Below are positions 19,004-29,428 of a stretch of DNA of 64,000 nucleotides, piece after piece. The stretch is from Nioella ostreopsis. GTDB lineage: Bacteria > Pseudomonadota > Alphaproteobacteria > Rhodobacterales > Rhodobacteraceae. A model generated the notes under the pieces. That model was not told where the DNA came from, did no database searches, and was given only the letters and a program-made list of their open reading frames with translations. Location: assembly GCF_004000255.1 (NCBI RefSeq), contig NZ_RCIQ01000008.1, forward strand, positions 99,807 through 163,806. The letters are read 5' to 3'. Each line of letters opens with the position of its first letter. The stretch's first letter is position 1. The position numbers and the translations under genes are program-made.

Positions 19004-20679
19004 CAGCCCGCCATCAGCCGCGAAATGATGGTCGTGACCTCGGGCTTGCGCCCGATCTCGGACACGCAGACCTGCCGGACGACGCGTTTCACCTCGTCCT
19101 GCAGCTTGTCGTCATGCATCACCATCTTGTGGGTCAGGCGCGGGAACATCTCGGCCAATTGGTCCTCGATCATCTCCGACAGGCTTTCGTTGCCCACCAT
19201 CTCGGGCAAGCCCCGCAGTTCGACCCAGCAATCCTCCAGCGGCTCGTCTTCCTCGTCGATGATCAGCGCGACGATCACCAGACCGTTGAGCGCCAGTTTC
19301 ATCCGGTCACGCACCACGCCATCAAGCGCTCCGATCACGCGAGAGCCGTCGAGATAGGCGCGGCTCACATCCACATGTTCGACGATGCCGGGTTTGTTGC
19401 CCGACAGTTCCACCATGGACCCATTGGGCGCCAGAACCGGGGTCATGCCGCCCGCAGCGCCCACCTTGCAGTGTTCGCGCAGGTGGCGATGTTCGCCGTG
19501 GTTGGGCACAAGGATTTGCGGCTTCAGCAGCCCGTGCATCCGTTCCAGATCGGGCCGGTTGGCGTGGCCCGAGACGTGGTAGAACCCGGATTGTTCATCG
19601 ACAATATCGACGCCGATTTCAGACAGCGCATTCTGGATGCGCCCGACCGAGACCTCGTTGCCCGGAATGGTCTTGGAGGAGAAGAGGAACGTGTCGCCCT
19701 CCTTCAGTTCATGCCCCAGATACTTGCCGCGTGACAAGGCCGCCGACGCCGCCCGCCGTTCGCCCTGGCTGCCGGTCACGATCAGCATCAGGTTTTCACG
19801 CGGCACCTGCGTGGCCTCCTCGGGGCTGATGGTCGAGGGGAAGTCGGTCAGCACACCTGTTTCCACCGCCACACTCACCATCCGCTTCATCGCCCGGCCC
19901 ATCAGGCAGACAGACCGGCCAGCGGCACGGCCCGCCTCGGCCAGGGTCTTCACCCGCGCGATGTTGGAGGCGAAGGTCGTCGCCACGACCATCCCGCGCG
20001 CGTCGGCCACGAGTTTCGTGATCGGTTCCGGCAGGTCGCTTTCGCTGCGGCCCGCATGGCGCGAGAACACGTTGGTGGAATCGCAGATCAGTGCCCGGAC
20101 GCCGGTCTTGCCGATCTCTTCCCACATCGCGGGGTCAAAGGGCTCTCCCACGCGCGGATCAGGGTCGATCTTGAAGTCGCCCGAATGCACGACACGGCCC
20201 TCGGGGCTGTCGATGACAAGCGCGGAGGCCTCGGGGATGGAATGCGAAGTGGGCGCGAAGCCCACGGTGAAGGGACCGGCAGTCACGGTTTCCGGCCAGA
20301 CCGGGGCAACCTGCACCATGGCCGGATCCTGCCCCGCCTCTTCCATCTTGCGGGTGGCGATGGCGGCGGTGAAGGGCCGCGCAAAGACCGGCACCTTGCG
20401 GAAATGGCGATAAAGATGACCAAGCGCACCGACATGGTCTTCGTGGGCATGTGTGATGAAGATGGCATCTAGCCGGTCCGCACGCTCCGCGATCCAGGCG
20501 ATATCGGGCAGGATCAGATCCACCCCGGGGGTGCCATCCATATCGGGAAAGCTGACGCCCAGATCGACGAGGATGAAGCGCTCATCCCCCTGCGGCCCAT
20601 AGCCATAGAGGTAGCAGTTCATCCCGATCTCCCCCGCGCCGCCGAGGGGAAGGTAGATCAGTCGAGGGGAGGAGGTCAT
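19003..20679 (-). CDS. rnj: Ribonuclease J
   Basis: A metallo-beta-lactamase/beta-CASP nuclease with endo- and 5'-3' exonuclease activity on RNA, important for rRNA and mRNA processing in alphaproteobacteria. The 558-residue protein has the zinc motif HAHEDH (77-82), SHSIPEASALVI, and HVSGHANRPDL near residue 375. It lies between coaX (ATGA overlap at 20676-20679) and the small hypothetical gene (TGATG overlap). The run nuoN-birA-coaX-rnj is a known alphaproteobacterial arrangement. Confidence 0.96.
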   Translation of the reverse strand: MTSSPRLIYLPLGGAGEIGMNCYLYGYGPQGDERFILVDLGVSFPDMDGTPGVDLILPDIAWIAERADRLDAIFITHAHEDHVGALGHLYRHFRKVPVFARPFTAAIATRKMEEAGQDPAMVQVAPVWPETVTAGPFTVGFAPTSHSIPEASALVIDSPEGRVVHSGDFKIDPDPRVGEPFDPAMWEEIGKTGVRALICDSTNVFSRHAGRSESDLPEPITKLVADARGMVVATTFASNIARVKTLAEAGRAAGRSVCLMGRAMKRMVSVAVETGVLTDFPSTISPEEATQVPRENLMLIVTGSQGERRAASAALSRGKYLGHELKEGDTFLFSSKTIPGNEVSVGRIQNALSEIGVDIVDEQSGFYHVSGHANRPDLERMHGLLKPQILVPNHGEHRHLREHCKVGAAGGMTPVLAPNGSMVELSGNKPGIVEHVDVSRAYLDGSRVIGALDGVVRDRMKLALNGLVIVALIIDEEDEPLEDCWVELRGLPEMVGNESLSEMIEDQLAEMFPRLTHKMVMHDDKLQDEVKRVVRQVCVSEIGRKPEVTTIISRLMAG

Positions 20680-21455
20680 ATTTGCCCGTTATCCTTGTTG
20701 TATTTGTGGATCACGGTCAGCCCGTGGATCGTCAGGTCGTCTTCGATCAGGTCAAATAGCACATCCCCCTGAGAGAACAATGGCGCAAGCCCGCCGGTGC
20801 CGATGATCCGCATGGGTTTCTCGTATTCCGCGCAAATCCGGTCACAGATGCCGCGCACAAGGCCCACATAGCCCCAGAAAATGCCCGATTGCATACAGGC
20901 CACGGTGTTGGTGCCGATGACGCTCTGCGGCTTGGTCACGTCCACATGGGGCAGTGCAGCGGCGGCGTGGTGCAGCGCCTCAAGGCTCAGGTTCACGCCG
21001 GGGGCAATGACCCCGCCCACATAGGCCCCGTCATTGGCGACCACGTCAAAGGTGGTGGCGGTGCCGAAATCGACAACGATCAGGTCGCCCCCATGCCGGT
21101 CGAAGGCCGCGGCGGTATTGACCAGCCTGTCGGGCCCCACCTGCGTACCCGCATCGACGCGCGGGGCCATCGGCAACAGGCAATCGGGCTTGCCCACCAC
21201 CAGCGGGCGGCAGTCGAAATAGCGGTCGCACAGGACGCGCAGGTTGAACACCACGCGCGGCACGGTGGACGAAATGATGCAATCGGTGATCGTTACATCC
21301 AGTTTCTTGTGCGCCATCAGGGTCGACAGCCAGACGAAATACTGGTCCGCCGTGCGCTGATGTTCCGTCGTGGTGCGGAAGGTGGCGACGATCTGTCGTC
21401 CGTCCCAGATGGAAAAAACCGTGTTGGTGTTGCCGGTGTCGATGGCCAGAAGCAT
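20676..21455 (-). CDS. coaX: Type III pantothenate kinase
   Basis: Phosphorylates pantothenate in the first step of coenzyme A synthesis. The 259-residue protein begins MLLAIDTGNTNTVFSIWDG, the acetate-kinase-fold phosphate-1 motif of CoaX. GPDRLVN and VVDFGTATTFDVV are the substrate- and phosphate-2 motifs. The stop overlaps the rnj ATG, and it lies 19 bases after birA, so it belongs to the downstream part of the nuo transcript. Confidence 0.96.
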   Translation of the reverse strand: MLLAIDTGNTNTVFSIWDGRQIVATFRTTTEHQRTADQYFVWLSTLMAHKKLDVTITDCIISSTVPRVVFNLRVLCDRYFDCRPLVVGKPDCLLPMAPRVDAGTQVGPDRLVNTAAAFDRHGGDLIVVDFGTATTFDVVANDGAYVGGVIAPGVNLSLEALHHAAAALPHVDVTKPQSVIGTNTVACMQSGIFWGYVGLVRGICDRICAEYEKPMRIIGTGGLAPLFSQGDVLFDLIEDDLTIHGLTVIHKYNKDNGQI

Positions 21456-21474
21456 GGGCGTCGCCCCCTCGTGG

Positions 21475-22224
21475 TCAGAAGAAAATGTCGGCAGCCGGAA
21501 TCGCCCGCTGCCCCTTGGCGGTGGTCAGGATCAGGTTACCGGTGTCGTCGATGGTCTCAAAGCGCCCTATCATGGTCTCGGCGGAGGTACGGGCGGTGAT
21601 GGTCTCGCCCAAGCGCGCGGCTTCCTGCAACCAGGCAGCGCGGATGGGGGCAAATCCATAGGTGGTGAATTGTTGCTCATACCGGGCATAGGCGACGGCC
21701 AGCAGGTCGAGGAACGCCTGCGGGCTGACACGAATGCCGGTTTCCGACAGCAGGCTGACAGGCGGCACCGCGCCCTCTTCCACCTGATCGGCCCCGGGGG
21801 CGGCCACAAGGTTCACGCCGATCCCGATGATCAGATGCATCACCCCCTGCCCCGCACCGACGCTTTCCAGAAGGATACCCGCGACCTTTCCGCCATTCAG
21901 CAGCACGTCATTGGGCCATTTGAGCTTGAACGCCTCCGCCCGGCCTGTCGCCGCCACGAAGGCATCGCGCAGGGCAAGTGCGGCCACGAAGCTGCGCAGC
22001 GCCACCTGATTGGGGGCTTCCTTCGGTTGCAACACCAGTGAGGCGAAGAAATTGCCCTTGGGCGAGGCCCAGGCCCGGCCCCTGCGGCCATGGCCTGCGG
22101 TCTGGTCCAGCGCCAGCACCCATTCCGGCCCGGCCAGTGAGGGCGCAATGCGCGCGCCCTCAGCCATGGTGCTATCGACCGTTTGCAGAACCCTGCGGCC
22201 GACGCCCTCGGGCCAGTCTTGCAT
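21475..22224 (-). CDS. birA: Biotin--[acetyl-CoA-carboxylase] ligase
   Basis: Attaches biotin to carboxylase carrier domains. The 249-residue protein is the short class without an N-terminal DNA-binding domain, so it should not repress biotin genes. Visible motifs are QTAGHGRRGRAWAS (adenylate loop), KWPND(V) with the catalytic Lys, and GIGVNL. It starts three bases after nuoN. The biotin-dependent methylcrotonoyl-CoA carboxylase at about 50 kb is a likely client. Confidence 0.95.
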   Translation of the reverse strand: MQDWPEGVGRRVLQTVDSTMAEGARIAPSLAGPEWVLALDQTAGHGRRGRAWASPKGNFFASLVLQPKEAPNQVALRSFVAALALRDAFVAATGRAEAFKLKWPNDVLLNGGKVAGILLESVGAGQGVMHLIIGIGVNLVAAPGADQVEEGAVPPVSLLSETGIRVSPQAFLDLLAVAYARYEQQFTTYGFAPIRAAWLQEAARLGETITARTSAETMIGRFETIDDTGNLILTTAKGQRAIPAADIFF

Positions 22225-22227
22225 CGC

Positions 22228-23664
22228 TTAGCGGACCAGCGTCGCGGCGGCAGCCTCTGCCAGACCGTCCACACCAAAGAGGTTGAACACCCCAAGCAGC
22301 ATGATCGCGGCGGCGGCCATCAGACCGGCATAGGCCAGCGGGCTCATCTTGCCGTCGATGCCTTCGCGTTCCTCACCGAAATACATGAAGTAGACGATGC
22401 GCAGGTAGTAGAAGGCGCCGATCACCGAGGCCACGACACCCAGGATCGCGACCAGGTTCAGGCCCGCATCCACAGCGGCCAGAAGCACCGCGTATTTGCC
22501 GAAGAAGCCCACCATCGGCGGCACACCGGCAAGGCTGAACATCAGCACCAGCAGCGCCATGGCCTTGATCGGTTCCTTGGTCGAGAAGGCGTTCAGCGAC
22601 GAGATATTGGTGATGTGGCGCCCATCCTTCTGCATCGACAGGATGAAGGCGAAGGTGCCCACGTTCATGGTCACGTAGATCGCCATGTAGATCAGCATGG
22701 CGCTGACACCCTGTTCGGTGCCGGCCGCCAGACCCATCAGGGCAAAGCCCATGTGAGAGATCGAGGAATAGGCCATCAGGCGCTTGATATCGGTCTGGCC
22801 GATCGCGGCGATGGCACCCAGGAACATGGACAGCACCGCCAGAAGCGCAACGATCTGCTGCCAGTCGCCAACCACGCTGCCGAACGCGTCATGGGCGAGC
22901 CGGGCCAAGAGGGCCATGGCCGCCATCTTGGGCGCAGTGGCAAAGAAGGCGGTGACCGGGGTGGGCGAGCCCTCGTAGACATCCGGCGTCCACATGTGGA
23001 AGGGCGCAGCGGAGACCTTGAAGGCGAGCCCGGCGACCATGAAGGCGAGGCCGAAGATCAGGCCGAGCGATGCCCCGCCTTCGAGCGCTGCGACGATGCC
23101 CGCGAAATCGGCGGTGCCAGCAAACCCATAGGTCAGCGAGGCACCGTAAAGCAGGATGCCCGAGGAGAGCGCCCCAAGGACGAAGTATTTCAGGCCCGCT
23201 TCCGTCGACCGGACGCTGTCCCGGCGCATGGCGGCCACGACGTAGAGCGATAGGGATTGAAGCTCCAGCCCCATGTAGAGCGTCATCAGGTTGCCCGAGG
23301 ACACCATGACCATCATGCCGACCGTCGCCAGAACGATCAGCACCGGATACTCGAACCGCAACAAGTCGTCGCGCTGCATGAAATCCTTGCCGATGAGCAG
23401 AATCGCCGCCGCCGACAGAAGGATCACCACCTTGGCGAAGCGCGCGAAGCCGTCATTGATGAACATGCCGTCGAAGGCCACCTGGGTGCCCTCGCCCGTC
23501 AGGCCGATATAGATGCCCATCAGCGCCAGAAGCGCGGCGGTTATCCAGACAAGGGCCGGGGCCATCCCGTCCTTGGAGGTGTAGACCGCAGCGATCAGCC
23601 CCGCCATCGCGAAGACGGACAGGATGATCTCGGGCAGGAGAATGGCGATATCGGACGCAAACAT
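22228..23664 (-). CDS. nuoN: NADH-quinone oxidoreductase subunit N
   Basis: Antiporter-like proton-pumping subunit of complex I in the inner membrane. The 478-residue protein has about 14 predicted helices, with the conserved helix containing ELQSLSLYV and the Lys-bearing [21 protein letters not shown] segment. It follows nuoM by nine bases and is the last nuo gene of the cluster. Confidence 0.96.
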   Translation of the reverse strand: MFASDIAILLPEIILSVFAMAGLIAAVYTSKDGMAPALVWITAALLALMGIYIGLTGEGTQVAFDGMFINDGFARFAKVVILLSAAAILLIGKDFMQRDDLLRFEYPVLIVLATVGMMVMVSSGNLMTLYMGLELQSLSLYVVAAMRRDSVRSTEAGLKYFVLGALSSGILLYGASLTYGFAGTADFAGIVAALEGGASLGLIFGLAFMVAGLAFKVSAAPFHMWTPDVYEGSPTPVTAFFATAPKMAAMALLARLAHDAFGSVVGDWQQIVALLAVLSMFLGAIAAIGQTDIKRLMAYSSISHMGFALMGLAAGTEQGVSAMLIYMAIYVTMNVGTFAFILSMQKDGRHITNISSLNAFSTKEPIKAMALLVLMFSLAGVPPMVGFFGKYAVLLAAVDAGLNLVAILGVVASVIGAFYYLRIVYFMYFGEEREGIDGKMSPLAYAGLMAAAAIMLLGVFNLFGVDGLAEAAAATLVR

Positions 23665-23673
23665 CTCGGGACC

Positions 23674-25218
23674 TCAGTGGCTGGCGGCGATGGCGGTGTC
23701 GGACAGGGTCTGTCCAACGGCCAGGTCGTAATGGTGGACAAGGTTCTCGACCGAAGGGCCGATCACGTCGAGGGCGAGGCTCGGGTAGACGCCCAGAAGC
23801 AGGGTCATCACGATGAGCGGCGCGAAGATCATGCGTTCGCGCGGGGTCATGTCGGTGATGGACTTCAGGCTTTCCTTGATCAGGTCGCCAAAGACCACCC
23901 GGCGGTACAGCCACAGCGCATAGGCCGCTGACAGGATCACACCGGTCGCGGCGAAGACCGCGATCCAGGTGTTGACCTGGAAGACGCCCATCAGCGTCAG
24001 GAATTCGCCAACAAACCCGCTGGTGCCCGGCAGGCCGACATTGGCCATGGTGAACAGCATGAAGACCAGTGCATAGGCGGGCATCCGGTTCACGAGGCCG
24101 CCATAGGCGTCAATCTCGCGGGTGTGCATCCGATCATAGATGACGCCAACGCAGAGGAAGAGCGCGCCGGACACAAACCCGTGGCTGATCATCTGGAAGA
24201 TCGCCCCGTCAATGCCTTGCTGGTTTGCCGCGAAGATGCCCATGGTCACATAGCCCATATGGGCGACGGAGGAATAGGCAATGAGCTTCTTCATGTCCTC
24301 CTGCACCATCGCAACGAGCGAGGTGTAGATGATGGCAATGACCGACAGCCACATCACGAATTCGCCCATCAGGTCGGAGGCGACGGGGAACATCGGCAGG
24401 GAGAAGCGCAGGAAGCCGTAGCCGCCCATCTTCAGCAGGATCGCGGCCAGAACGACCGAGCCTGCCGTAGGCGCCTGAACGTGCGCGTCGGGCAACCAGG
24501 TATGGACCGGCCACATCGGCATTTTCACCGCGAAGCTGGCGAAGAAGGCGATCCAGAGGATCGTCTGCAAGCCGCCCACGACATGCCAGCCCAGGATCGA
24601 GATGGTGTCAGAGCTGAACTGGTGCGTCAGCAGCGTCGGAATATCCGTCGTGCCCGCATCCACATACATCGCGATCATCGCGACCAGCATCAGCACCGAG
24701 CCGAGGAAGGTGTAGAGGAAGAACTTGAACGCAGCATAGATGCGGTTCTTGCCGCCCCAGATGCCGATGATCAGGAACATCGGGATAAGGCCCGCCTCGA
24801 AGAACAGGTAGAAGAGAACCAGGTCCAGCGCCACGAAGACGCCGATCATCAGGCTTTCCAGAACCAGAAGCGCGATCATGTATTCCTTGACGCGATGCTC
24901 CACCTCCCAGCACGACCAGATGACCAGCGGCATCAGGAAGGTGGTCAGCATCACGAAGAGAACCGAGATGCCGTCAACGCCGACCCTATAGGTCAGGCCG
25001 AGCATCCATTCGCCCTCTTCCTGCAACTGGAAACCGGGGTTCGAAGCGTCGAATTCAACCAGGATGAACAGCGAAATGACGAAGGTCGCGATCGTCGCGG
25101 CCAGCGCCAGGTATTTCGCGTTCTTCTTGCCGCTTTCAGACTTGCCGTCCGGGATCAACGCAAAGAGCGCAGCCACCAGGGGAAGAAAGGTAACGATGGA
25201 GAGAAGATTGTCTTGCAT
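23674..25218 (-). CDS. nuoM: NADH-quinone oxidoreductase subunit M
   Basis: Antiporter-like proton-pumping subunit of complex I. The 514-residue protein has about 14 predicted helices, and [20 protein letters not shown] is the conserved broken-helix region. [14 protein letters not shown] and SSVAHMGYV are also typical of NuoM. It lies ten bases after nuoL and nine before nuoN. Confidence 0.97.
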   Translation of the reverse strand: MQDNLLSIVTFLPLVAALFALIPDGKSESGKKNAKYLALAATIATFVISLFILVEFDASNPGFQLQEEGEWMLGLTYRVGVDGISVLFVMLTTFLMPLVIWSCWEVEHRVKEYMIALLVLESLMIGVFVALDLVLFYLFFEAGLIPMFLIIGIWGGKNRIYAAFKFFLYTFLGSVLMLVAMIAMYVDAGTTDIPTLLTHQFSSDTISILGWHVVGGLQTILWIAFFASFAVKMPMWPVHTWLPDAHVQAPTAGSVVLAAILLKMGGYGFLRFSLPMFPVASDLMGEFVMWLSVIAIIYTSLVAMVQEDMKKLIAYSSVAHMGYVTMGIFAANQQGIDGAIFQMISHGFVSGALFLCVGVIYDRMHTREIDAYGGLVNRMPAYALVFMLFTMANVGLPGTSGFVGEFLTLMGVFQVNTWIAVFAATGVILSAAYALWLYRRVVFGDLIKESLKSITDMTPRERMIFAPLIVMTLLLGVYPSLALDVIGPSVENLVHHYDLAVGQTLSDTAIAASH

Positions 25219-25228
25219 GTCTCTGCTC

Positions 25229-27409
25229 TCAGCCCCCGAAGCTCAAGGTTGCGATGGTGATCAGCACCGCGATGCCCAGGACCATCGCGAAGGCATAGTG
25301 GAAGAGGTAACCGGACTGCGCCCGGCCCGCGAGCCGGGTGAAGAAGGGGATGATCCCCATGGCCAGCCCGTTGATGCCGCCGTCGATGATATTGCCATCG
25401 CCGCGCTTCCACAGGGTCCGCCCGATCCACTGGGCGGGCATGACGAAGATCCAGTTGTAGATCTCGTCGAAATACCACTTGTTCAGCAGGAACTGATAGG
25501 CGGGCTGGAAGAGCTCGGCCGTGCGTGCAGGCAGCTTGGGATTAACGATGTAGAACAGCGTCGCGGTGACAAAGCCGATCACCATGGCGACGAAGGGCGC
25601 CAGCTTGACCCATTTCGGCACGCTATGCGCGTCATTCATCACGGTGTTGTCCGGGGCCATATGGATGGCGCCCTCGCCCGCGTGGCCGGTGAAGACATAA
25701 TGCGCCTCGCCATGGCCGTCGTCATCAGCGGCCGCGTGGGTATCCTCGGTGGCGTGGCTGTCGGCAGGGGCAGCGTTGTCGCCGTGCCCGTCGGTTGCCG
25801 CTTCACCATGACCATCCGTGGCCATCGCTTCCTCGCCATGACCGGCCTCATCCGCATGACCTTCCACTGCATAGGGCACGCCGAAGAAGCGGCCCACGGT
25901 ATCGGTATGGCCGAAGAACTGGTTGTACCAGATCGCGCCGGAGAAGACCGCGCCAAGTGCCAGAACCGCCAGCGGGATCAGCATGGTCTTGGGGCTTTCA
26001 TGGGCATGCTCATGCGCATGCTTGTCGCCGCGCGGCTTGCCATAGAAGGTCAGGTAGATCAGACGCCAGGAATAGAAGCTGGTGAAGCAGGCCGCGACGA
26101 CCAGCATCCAGAACGCATAGGTGCCCAGTCCGCCGCCGAAGGCGAAGGCGCTCTCGATCACCGCATCCTTGGAGGCGAAGCCCGCAAAGCCGATCCAGCC
26201 GGTCAGCGGGATGCCGACGCCGGTGATGGCCAGCGTGCCGATCATCATCGCGGCGAAGGTGAAGGGGATCTTTTTCCTCAGCCCGCCATAGTTGCGCATG
26301 TCCTGCTCGTGATGCATCGCGTGAATGACCGAGCCTGCGCCAAGGAACAGCATCGCCTTGAAGAAGGCGTGGGTGAAGAGGTGGAACATCGCCACCGAAT
26401 AGACGCCGACGCCCGCGGCCACAAACATGTAGCCAAGCTGCGAACAGGTCGAATAGGCGATGACGCGCTTGATGTCGTTCTGCACCAGACCCACGGTCGC
26501 CGCGAAAAACGCGGTGGCGGCCCCGATGATCACGATGAAATTAGTGGCATAGGGCGCGTATTCCATGATCGGCGACATGCGGCAGACCAGAAAGACACCC
26601 GCCGTCACCATGGTCGCGGCGTGGATCAGCGCCGACACCGGCGTCGGGCCTTCCATTGCGTCCGGCAGCCAGGTGTGCAGGAACAGCTGCGCCGATTTCC
26701 CCATGGCCCCGATGAAGAGCAGCATGCCGATGGTGTTGGCTGCATTGAGCTCGCGCCCCATGAAGCTGATGGTCTGTTCTGCCAGATGCGGGCCTTCCGC
26801 GAGGATCACGGAGAAGTTGATGCTGTCGGTCAGCTTGTAGATCGCGAAGATGCCAAGCAGGAAGGCAAAGTCACCCACCCGGTTGACGATGAAGGCCTTC
26901 ATCGCGGCAGCGCCCGCGCTCGGCTTACGGAAGTAGAAGCCGATCAGCAGGTAGGACGCGACGCCCACGCCTTCCCACCCGAAGAACAGTTGCAGCAGGT
27001 TGTCGGCGGTCACCAGCGACAGCATCGCAAAGGTGAAGAAGGACAGGTAGGCGAAGAAGCGGGGGCGGTAGCTCTCGCCCTCGCGGAAATGGTCGTCATG
27101 GGCCATGTAGCCAAAGGAATAGAGATGCACGAGCGCCGAGACCGTGGTGATCACGATCAGCATGATCGCGGTCATCCGGTCGATGCGCACCGACCAGCTG
27201 GTGTCCAGCGTGCCCGAGGCGATCCACGTGAACAGGTCGCGCGTATAGGTTTCGCCATCAAAGCCCAGGAACACGAACCAGCTGAGGATACAGGACAGGA
27301 ACAGAGCGCCGGTTGCCACCCAACAGGCCGCCGTTTCCCCGATCAGGCGCCAGGAAAAGCCGCAGATGATTGCGCCGACGAGCGGGAGGAAGAGAAGGAA
27401 GGTTTCCAT
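25229..27409 (-). CDS. nuoL: NADH-quinone oxidoreductase subunit L with His-rich insert
   Basis: The largest antiporter-like complex I subunit, with the long lateral helix. At 726 residues it is about 110 longer than the E. coli protein. Core motifs [17 protein letters not shown] and [24 protein letters not shown] are intact. The extra length is largely a His/Asp/Glu/Ala-rich segment at about residues 512-595, between helices, with a smaller HAHEHAHES stretch at about 464-472. Such segments could bind metal or buffer protons, but that is inference. Confidence 0.96.
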   Translation of the reverse strand: METFLLFLPLVGAIICGFSWRLIGETAACWVATGALFLSCILSWFVFLGFDGETYTRDLFTWIASGTLDTSWSVRIDRMTAIMLIVITTVSALVHLYSFGYMAHDDHFREGESYRPRFFAYLSFFTFAMLSLVTADNLLQLFFGWEGVGVASYLLIGFYFRKPSAGAAAMKAFIVNRVGDFAFLLGIFAIYKLTDSINFSVILAEGPHLAEQTISFMGRELNAANTIGMLLFIGAMGKSAQLFLHTWLPDAMEGPTPVSALIHAATMVTAGVFLVCRMSPIMEYAPYATNFIVIIGAATAFFAATVGLVQNDIKRVIAYSTCSQLGYMFVAAGVGVYSVAMFHLFTHAFFKAMLFLGAGSVIHAMHHEQDMRNYGGLRKKIPFTFAAMMIGTLAITGVGIPLTGWIGFAGFASKDAVIESAFAFGGGLGTYAFWMLVVAACFTSFYSWRLIYLTFYGKPRGDKHAHEHAHESPKTMLIPLAVLALGAVFSGAIWYNQFFGHTDTVGRFFGVPYAVEGHADEAGHGEEAMATDGHGEAATDGHGDNAAPADSHATEDTHAAADDDGHGEAHYVFTGHAGEGAIHMAPDNTVMNDAHSVPKWVKLAPFVAMVIGFVTATLFYIVNPKLPARTAELFQPAYQFLLNKWYFDEIYNWIFVMPAQWIGRTLWKRGDGNIIDGGINGLAMGIIPFFTRLAGRAQSGYLFHYAFAMVLGIAVLITIATLSFGG

Positions 27410-27415
27410 GTCGGC

Positions 27416-27724
27416 TCAGCCCTTCATAACGTTGACGTCTTCCACGGCGATGGTGCCGCGGTTCCGGAAGAAGCAGACGAGGATGGCGAGGCCAATCGCG
27501 GCCTCGGCGGCGGCGACGGTCAGCACGAAGAGCGTGAAGATCTGCCCCGTGAGATCGCCCAGATAGGCGGAGAAGGCGACGAGGTTGATATTGACCGCAA
27601 GCAGCATCAGTTCGATCGACATCAGGATGACGATCACGTTCTTGCGGTTCAGGAAGATCCCGAAAATCCCGATGACGAACAGCGCTGCCGCCACCGTCAG
27701 GTAATGTTCCAGTGCGATACTCAT
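27416..27724 (-). CDS. nuoK: NADH-quinone oxidoreductase subunit K
   Basis: Small three-helix membrane subunit of complex I. The 102-residue product has normal length and the conserved Glu residues in [10 protein letters not shown] and [11 protein letters not shown], which take part in proton transfer. It sits six bases before nuoL and 86 bases after a 30-codon reading frame. Confidence 0.97.
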   Translation of the reverse strand: MSIALEHYLTVAAALFVIGIFGIFLNRKNVIVILMSIELMLLAVNINLVAFSAYLGDLTGQIFTLFVLTVAAAEAAIGLAILVCFFRNRGTIAVEDVNVMKG

Positions 27725-27810
27725 CTCGTCCCTCCGGGGCCTATCACCCCTTGGTTATTCAATCGCGCCCGCCCCGATACGGGTGCGGCCAGAGTTCTTT
27801 GTGACCGGTC

Positions 27811-27903
27811 TCAGCTCCGGTCGGTTCCGCCCCGCTTGCGGGACGTCGTATAAACTGCGGCGGCAAGGGCGACGGCAATCGCCACCCAACCCCACCAGGC
27901 CAT
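27811..27903 (-). CDS. 30-residue single-helix membrane peptide between nuoJ and nuoK
   Basis: A short reading frame begins with ATG at 27903, overlapping the nuoJ stop as TGATG, and ends with TGA at 27811. The product starts [20 protein letters not shown] and continues with a polar, positively charged tail (SRKRGG...), so it should insert as a single helix with the C-terminus in the cytoplasm. The coupled start, the Trp-rich interface and the clean hydrophobic stretch favour a real small protein; complex I assembly or stability is a guess from position. Confidence 0.6.
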   Translation of the reverse strand: MAWWGWVAIAVALAAAVYTTSRKRGGTDRS

Positions 27904-28517
27904 CAGAGGCCCTGCCCCGGCTTCACATCCTTCAGTTCCATCGCCTTGGCCGGATCGCGGTACATCTGGGCCAGCACGTTCTGACGCTTGACGTCGGTGC
28001 GGTGGCGCAGCGTCAGCACGATGGCGCCGATCATGGCAACCAGCAGGATCAGGCCCGCCAGTTGGAAGAGCAGGAAGTATTGGTCATAGATTACGGCGCC
28101 CAATGCGGCGGTGTTATGCGCGGCGCCCTCGGGCGTGGCATTCGGCGTGGCCAGCAATTCCACCCCTTCAGCGGTGGCCCACGGCCCGAAGGCAATCGAC
28201 AGCTGCATCAGGATGACCACACCGATCAACCCCGCCATGGGGATATACTTGGCCATTTCCGCCTTCAGCTCGGCGAAATCCACGTCCAGCATCATCACGA
28301 CGAACAGGAACAGCACCGCAACCGCGCCCACATAGACGATGACCAGCAGCATCGCGACGAACTCCGCCCCGATCAGGACGAAGAGCCCCGAGGTGCTGAG
28401 AAAGGCAAGGATCAGCCACAGGACCGAGTGGACCGGGTTGCGGCTGATGACCACAAGCAGACCGGCCAGCACCGTGGTGCAGGCAAAAAGGTAAAAGGTG
28501 AAATCGGCGATACCCAT
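27903..28517 (-). CDS. nuoJ: NADH-quinone oxidoreductase subunit J
   Basis: Five-helix membrane subunit of complex I. The 204-residue protein starts [16 protein letters not shown]; the ATG at 28517 was chosen because upstream codons are polar and overlap the previous gene. The helix with [19 protein letters not shown] is the conserved pi-bulge helix. The stop overlaps the ATG of a 30-codon gene. Confidence 0.95.
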   Translation of the reverse strand: MGIADFTFYLFACTTVLAGLLVVISRNPVHSVLWLILAFLSTSGLFVLIGAEFVAMLLVIVYVGAVAVLFLFVVMMLDVDFAELKAEMAKYIPMAGLIGVVILMQLSIAFGPWATAEGVELLATPNATPEGAAHNTAALGAVIYDQYFLLFQLAGLILLVAMIGAIVLTLRHRTDVKRQNVLAQMYRDPAKAMELKDVKPGQGL

Positions 28518-28521
28518 GGGG

Positions 28522-28935
28522 TTACTCCTCGGTTCCGTCGATGGCCTGACGGGCAAGCTCCATCGCCTTGTTCATGGCAGGAACGCCGCCGAACATGGCG
28601 GCCTGTGCGATGGTTTCGGCAATTTCCTGTTTGGTGGCCCCGGCCTCCAGCGCATGGCGCACGGTCAGACGGATCTGCGGTTCGGCCACGGCGCCCTGAA
28701 TGGTCAGCCCCTGCAGCGTCAGCAGCAGACGGGTCTTTGCGTCCAGCCCATCGGGGTTGAACTGCTTGCCCATGAACGCCTCCATCATCTCGGCAGGCAT
28801 GGTCGGCCACAGCTTTTCAAAGCCCTGGGGAGTGAATTGCGCCATCGCAGGGTTGACCTGCTTGACCCAATCCTTGGCCATGTCCTGCGTCTGCGCCATC
28901 AGCGCCGCGAAGGGGTTTTGCGGGGCTTTGGTCAT
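28522..28935 (-). CDS. Carboxymuconolactone decarboxylase-family protein within nuo
   Basis: A 137-residue protein. The C-terminal half has the CMD/AhpD-like helical signature, with [20 protein letters not shown] and [10 protein letters not shown]. It lacks the CxxC of AhpD, so a thiol peroxidase role is unlikely; decarboxylase-like or unknown activity is possible. The ATG overlaps the nuoI stop as ATGA, and nuoJ follows after four bases, so it is embedded in the complex I operon. A redox or quinone-related role is inference from position. Confidence 0.85.
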   Translation of the reverse strand: MTKAPQNPFAALMAQTQDMAKDWVKQVNPAMAQFTPQGFEKLWPTMPAEMMEAFMGKQFNPDGLDAKTRLLLTLQGLTIQGAVAEPQIRLTVRHALEAGATKQEIAETIAQAAMFGGVPAMNKAMELARQAIDGTEE

Positions 28936-29426
28936 CTGTAGGGGGCATCCAGTTCAAGGTTGCGGGCGATCTCGGCTTCCCACCTTGCGCCGTTTTCGAG
29001 AAGCTTTTCCTTGTTGTAGAACAGCTCTTCACGGGTCTCGGTGGCAAATTCGAAGTTGGGGCCTTCGACAATCGCATCCACAGGGCAGGCTTCCTGGCAG
29101 AAGCCGCAATAGATGCATTTGGTCATGTCGATGTCATAGCGGGTGGTCCGGCGGCTGCCGTCTTCGCGCGGTTCGGCGTCGATGGTGATGGCCTGCGCCG
29201 GGCAGATCGCCTCGCAGAGCTTGCAGGCGATGCAGCGTTCTTCGCCATTGGGGTAGCGGCGCAGCGCGTGTTCACCCCGGAAACGGACCGAAAGCGGGCC
29301 CTTTTCGTGCGGATAGTTCACCGTGGCCTTGGGGGCGAAGAAATACTTCAGCCCCAGTTGGAAGCCTTTGACGAAATCCGCCAGCAGGAAATATTTCGCG
29401 GCGCGGGTGTAGTCGATCTGCGTCAT
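28932..29426 (-). CDS. nuoI: NADH-quinone oxidoreductase subunit I
   Basis: Carries the two [4Fe-4S] clusters (N6a, N6b) linking the peripheral arm to the quinone site. The 164-residue protein has [12 protein letters not shown] and [12 protein letters not shown], the expected eight cysteines. [13 protein letters not shown] is the start used; an adjacent ATG at 29429 would add one Met and overlaps the nuoH stop (TGATGATG). The 3' end overlaps the CMD-family gene. Confidence 0.96.
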   Translation of the reverse strand: MTQIDYTRAAKYFLLADFVKGFQLGLKYFFAPKATVNYPHEKGPLSVRFRGEHALRRYPNGEERCIACKLCEAICPAQAITIDAEPREDGSRRTTRYDIDMTKCIYCGFCQEACPVDAIVEGPNFEFATETREELFYNKEKLLENGARWEAEIARNLELDAPYR

Positions 29427-29428
29427 CA

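Noticed and set aside
22183..27853. Long plus-strand reading frames (up to 929 codons) opposite nuoN, nuoM and nuoL
   Set aside because: Their products are His/Asp/Glu/Arg-rich low-complexity shadows of hydrophobic membrane-protein genes; the minus strand has recognisable nuo products throughout.
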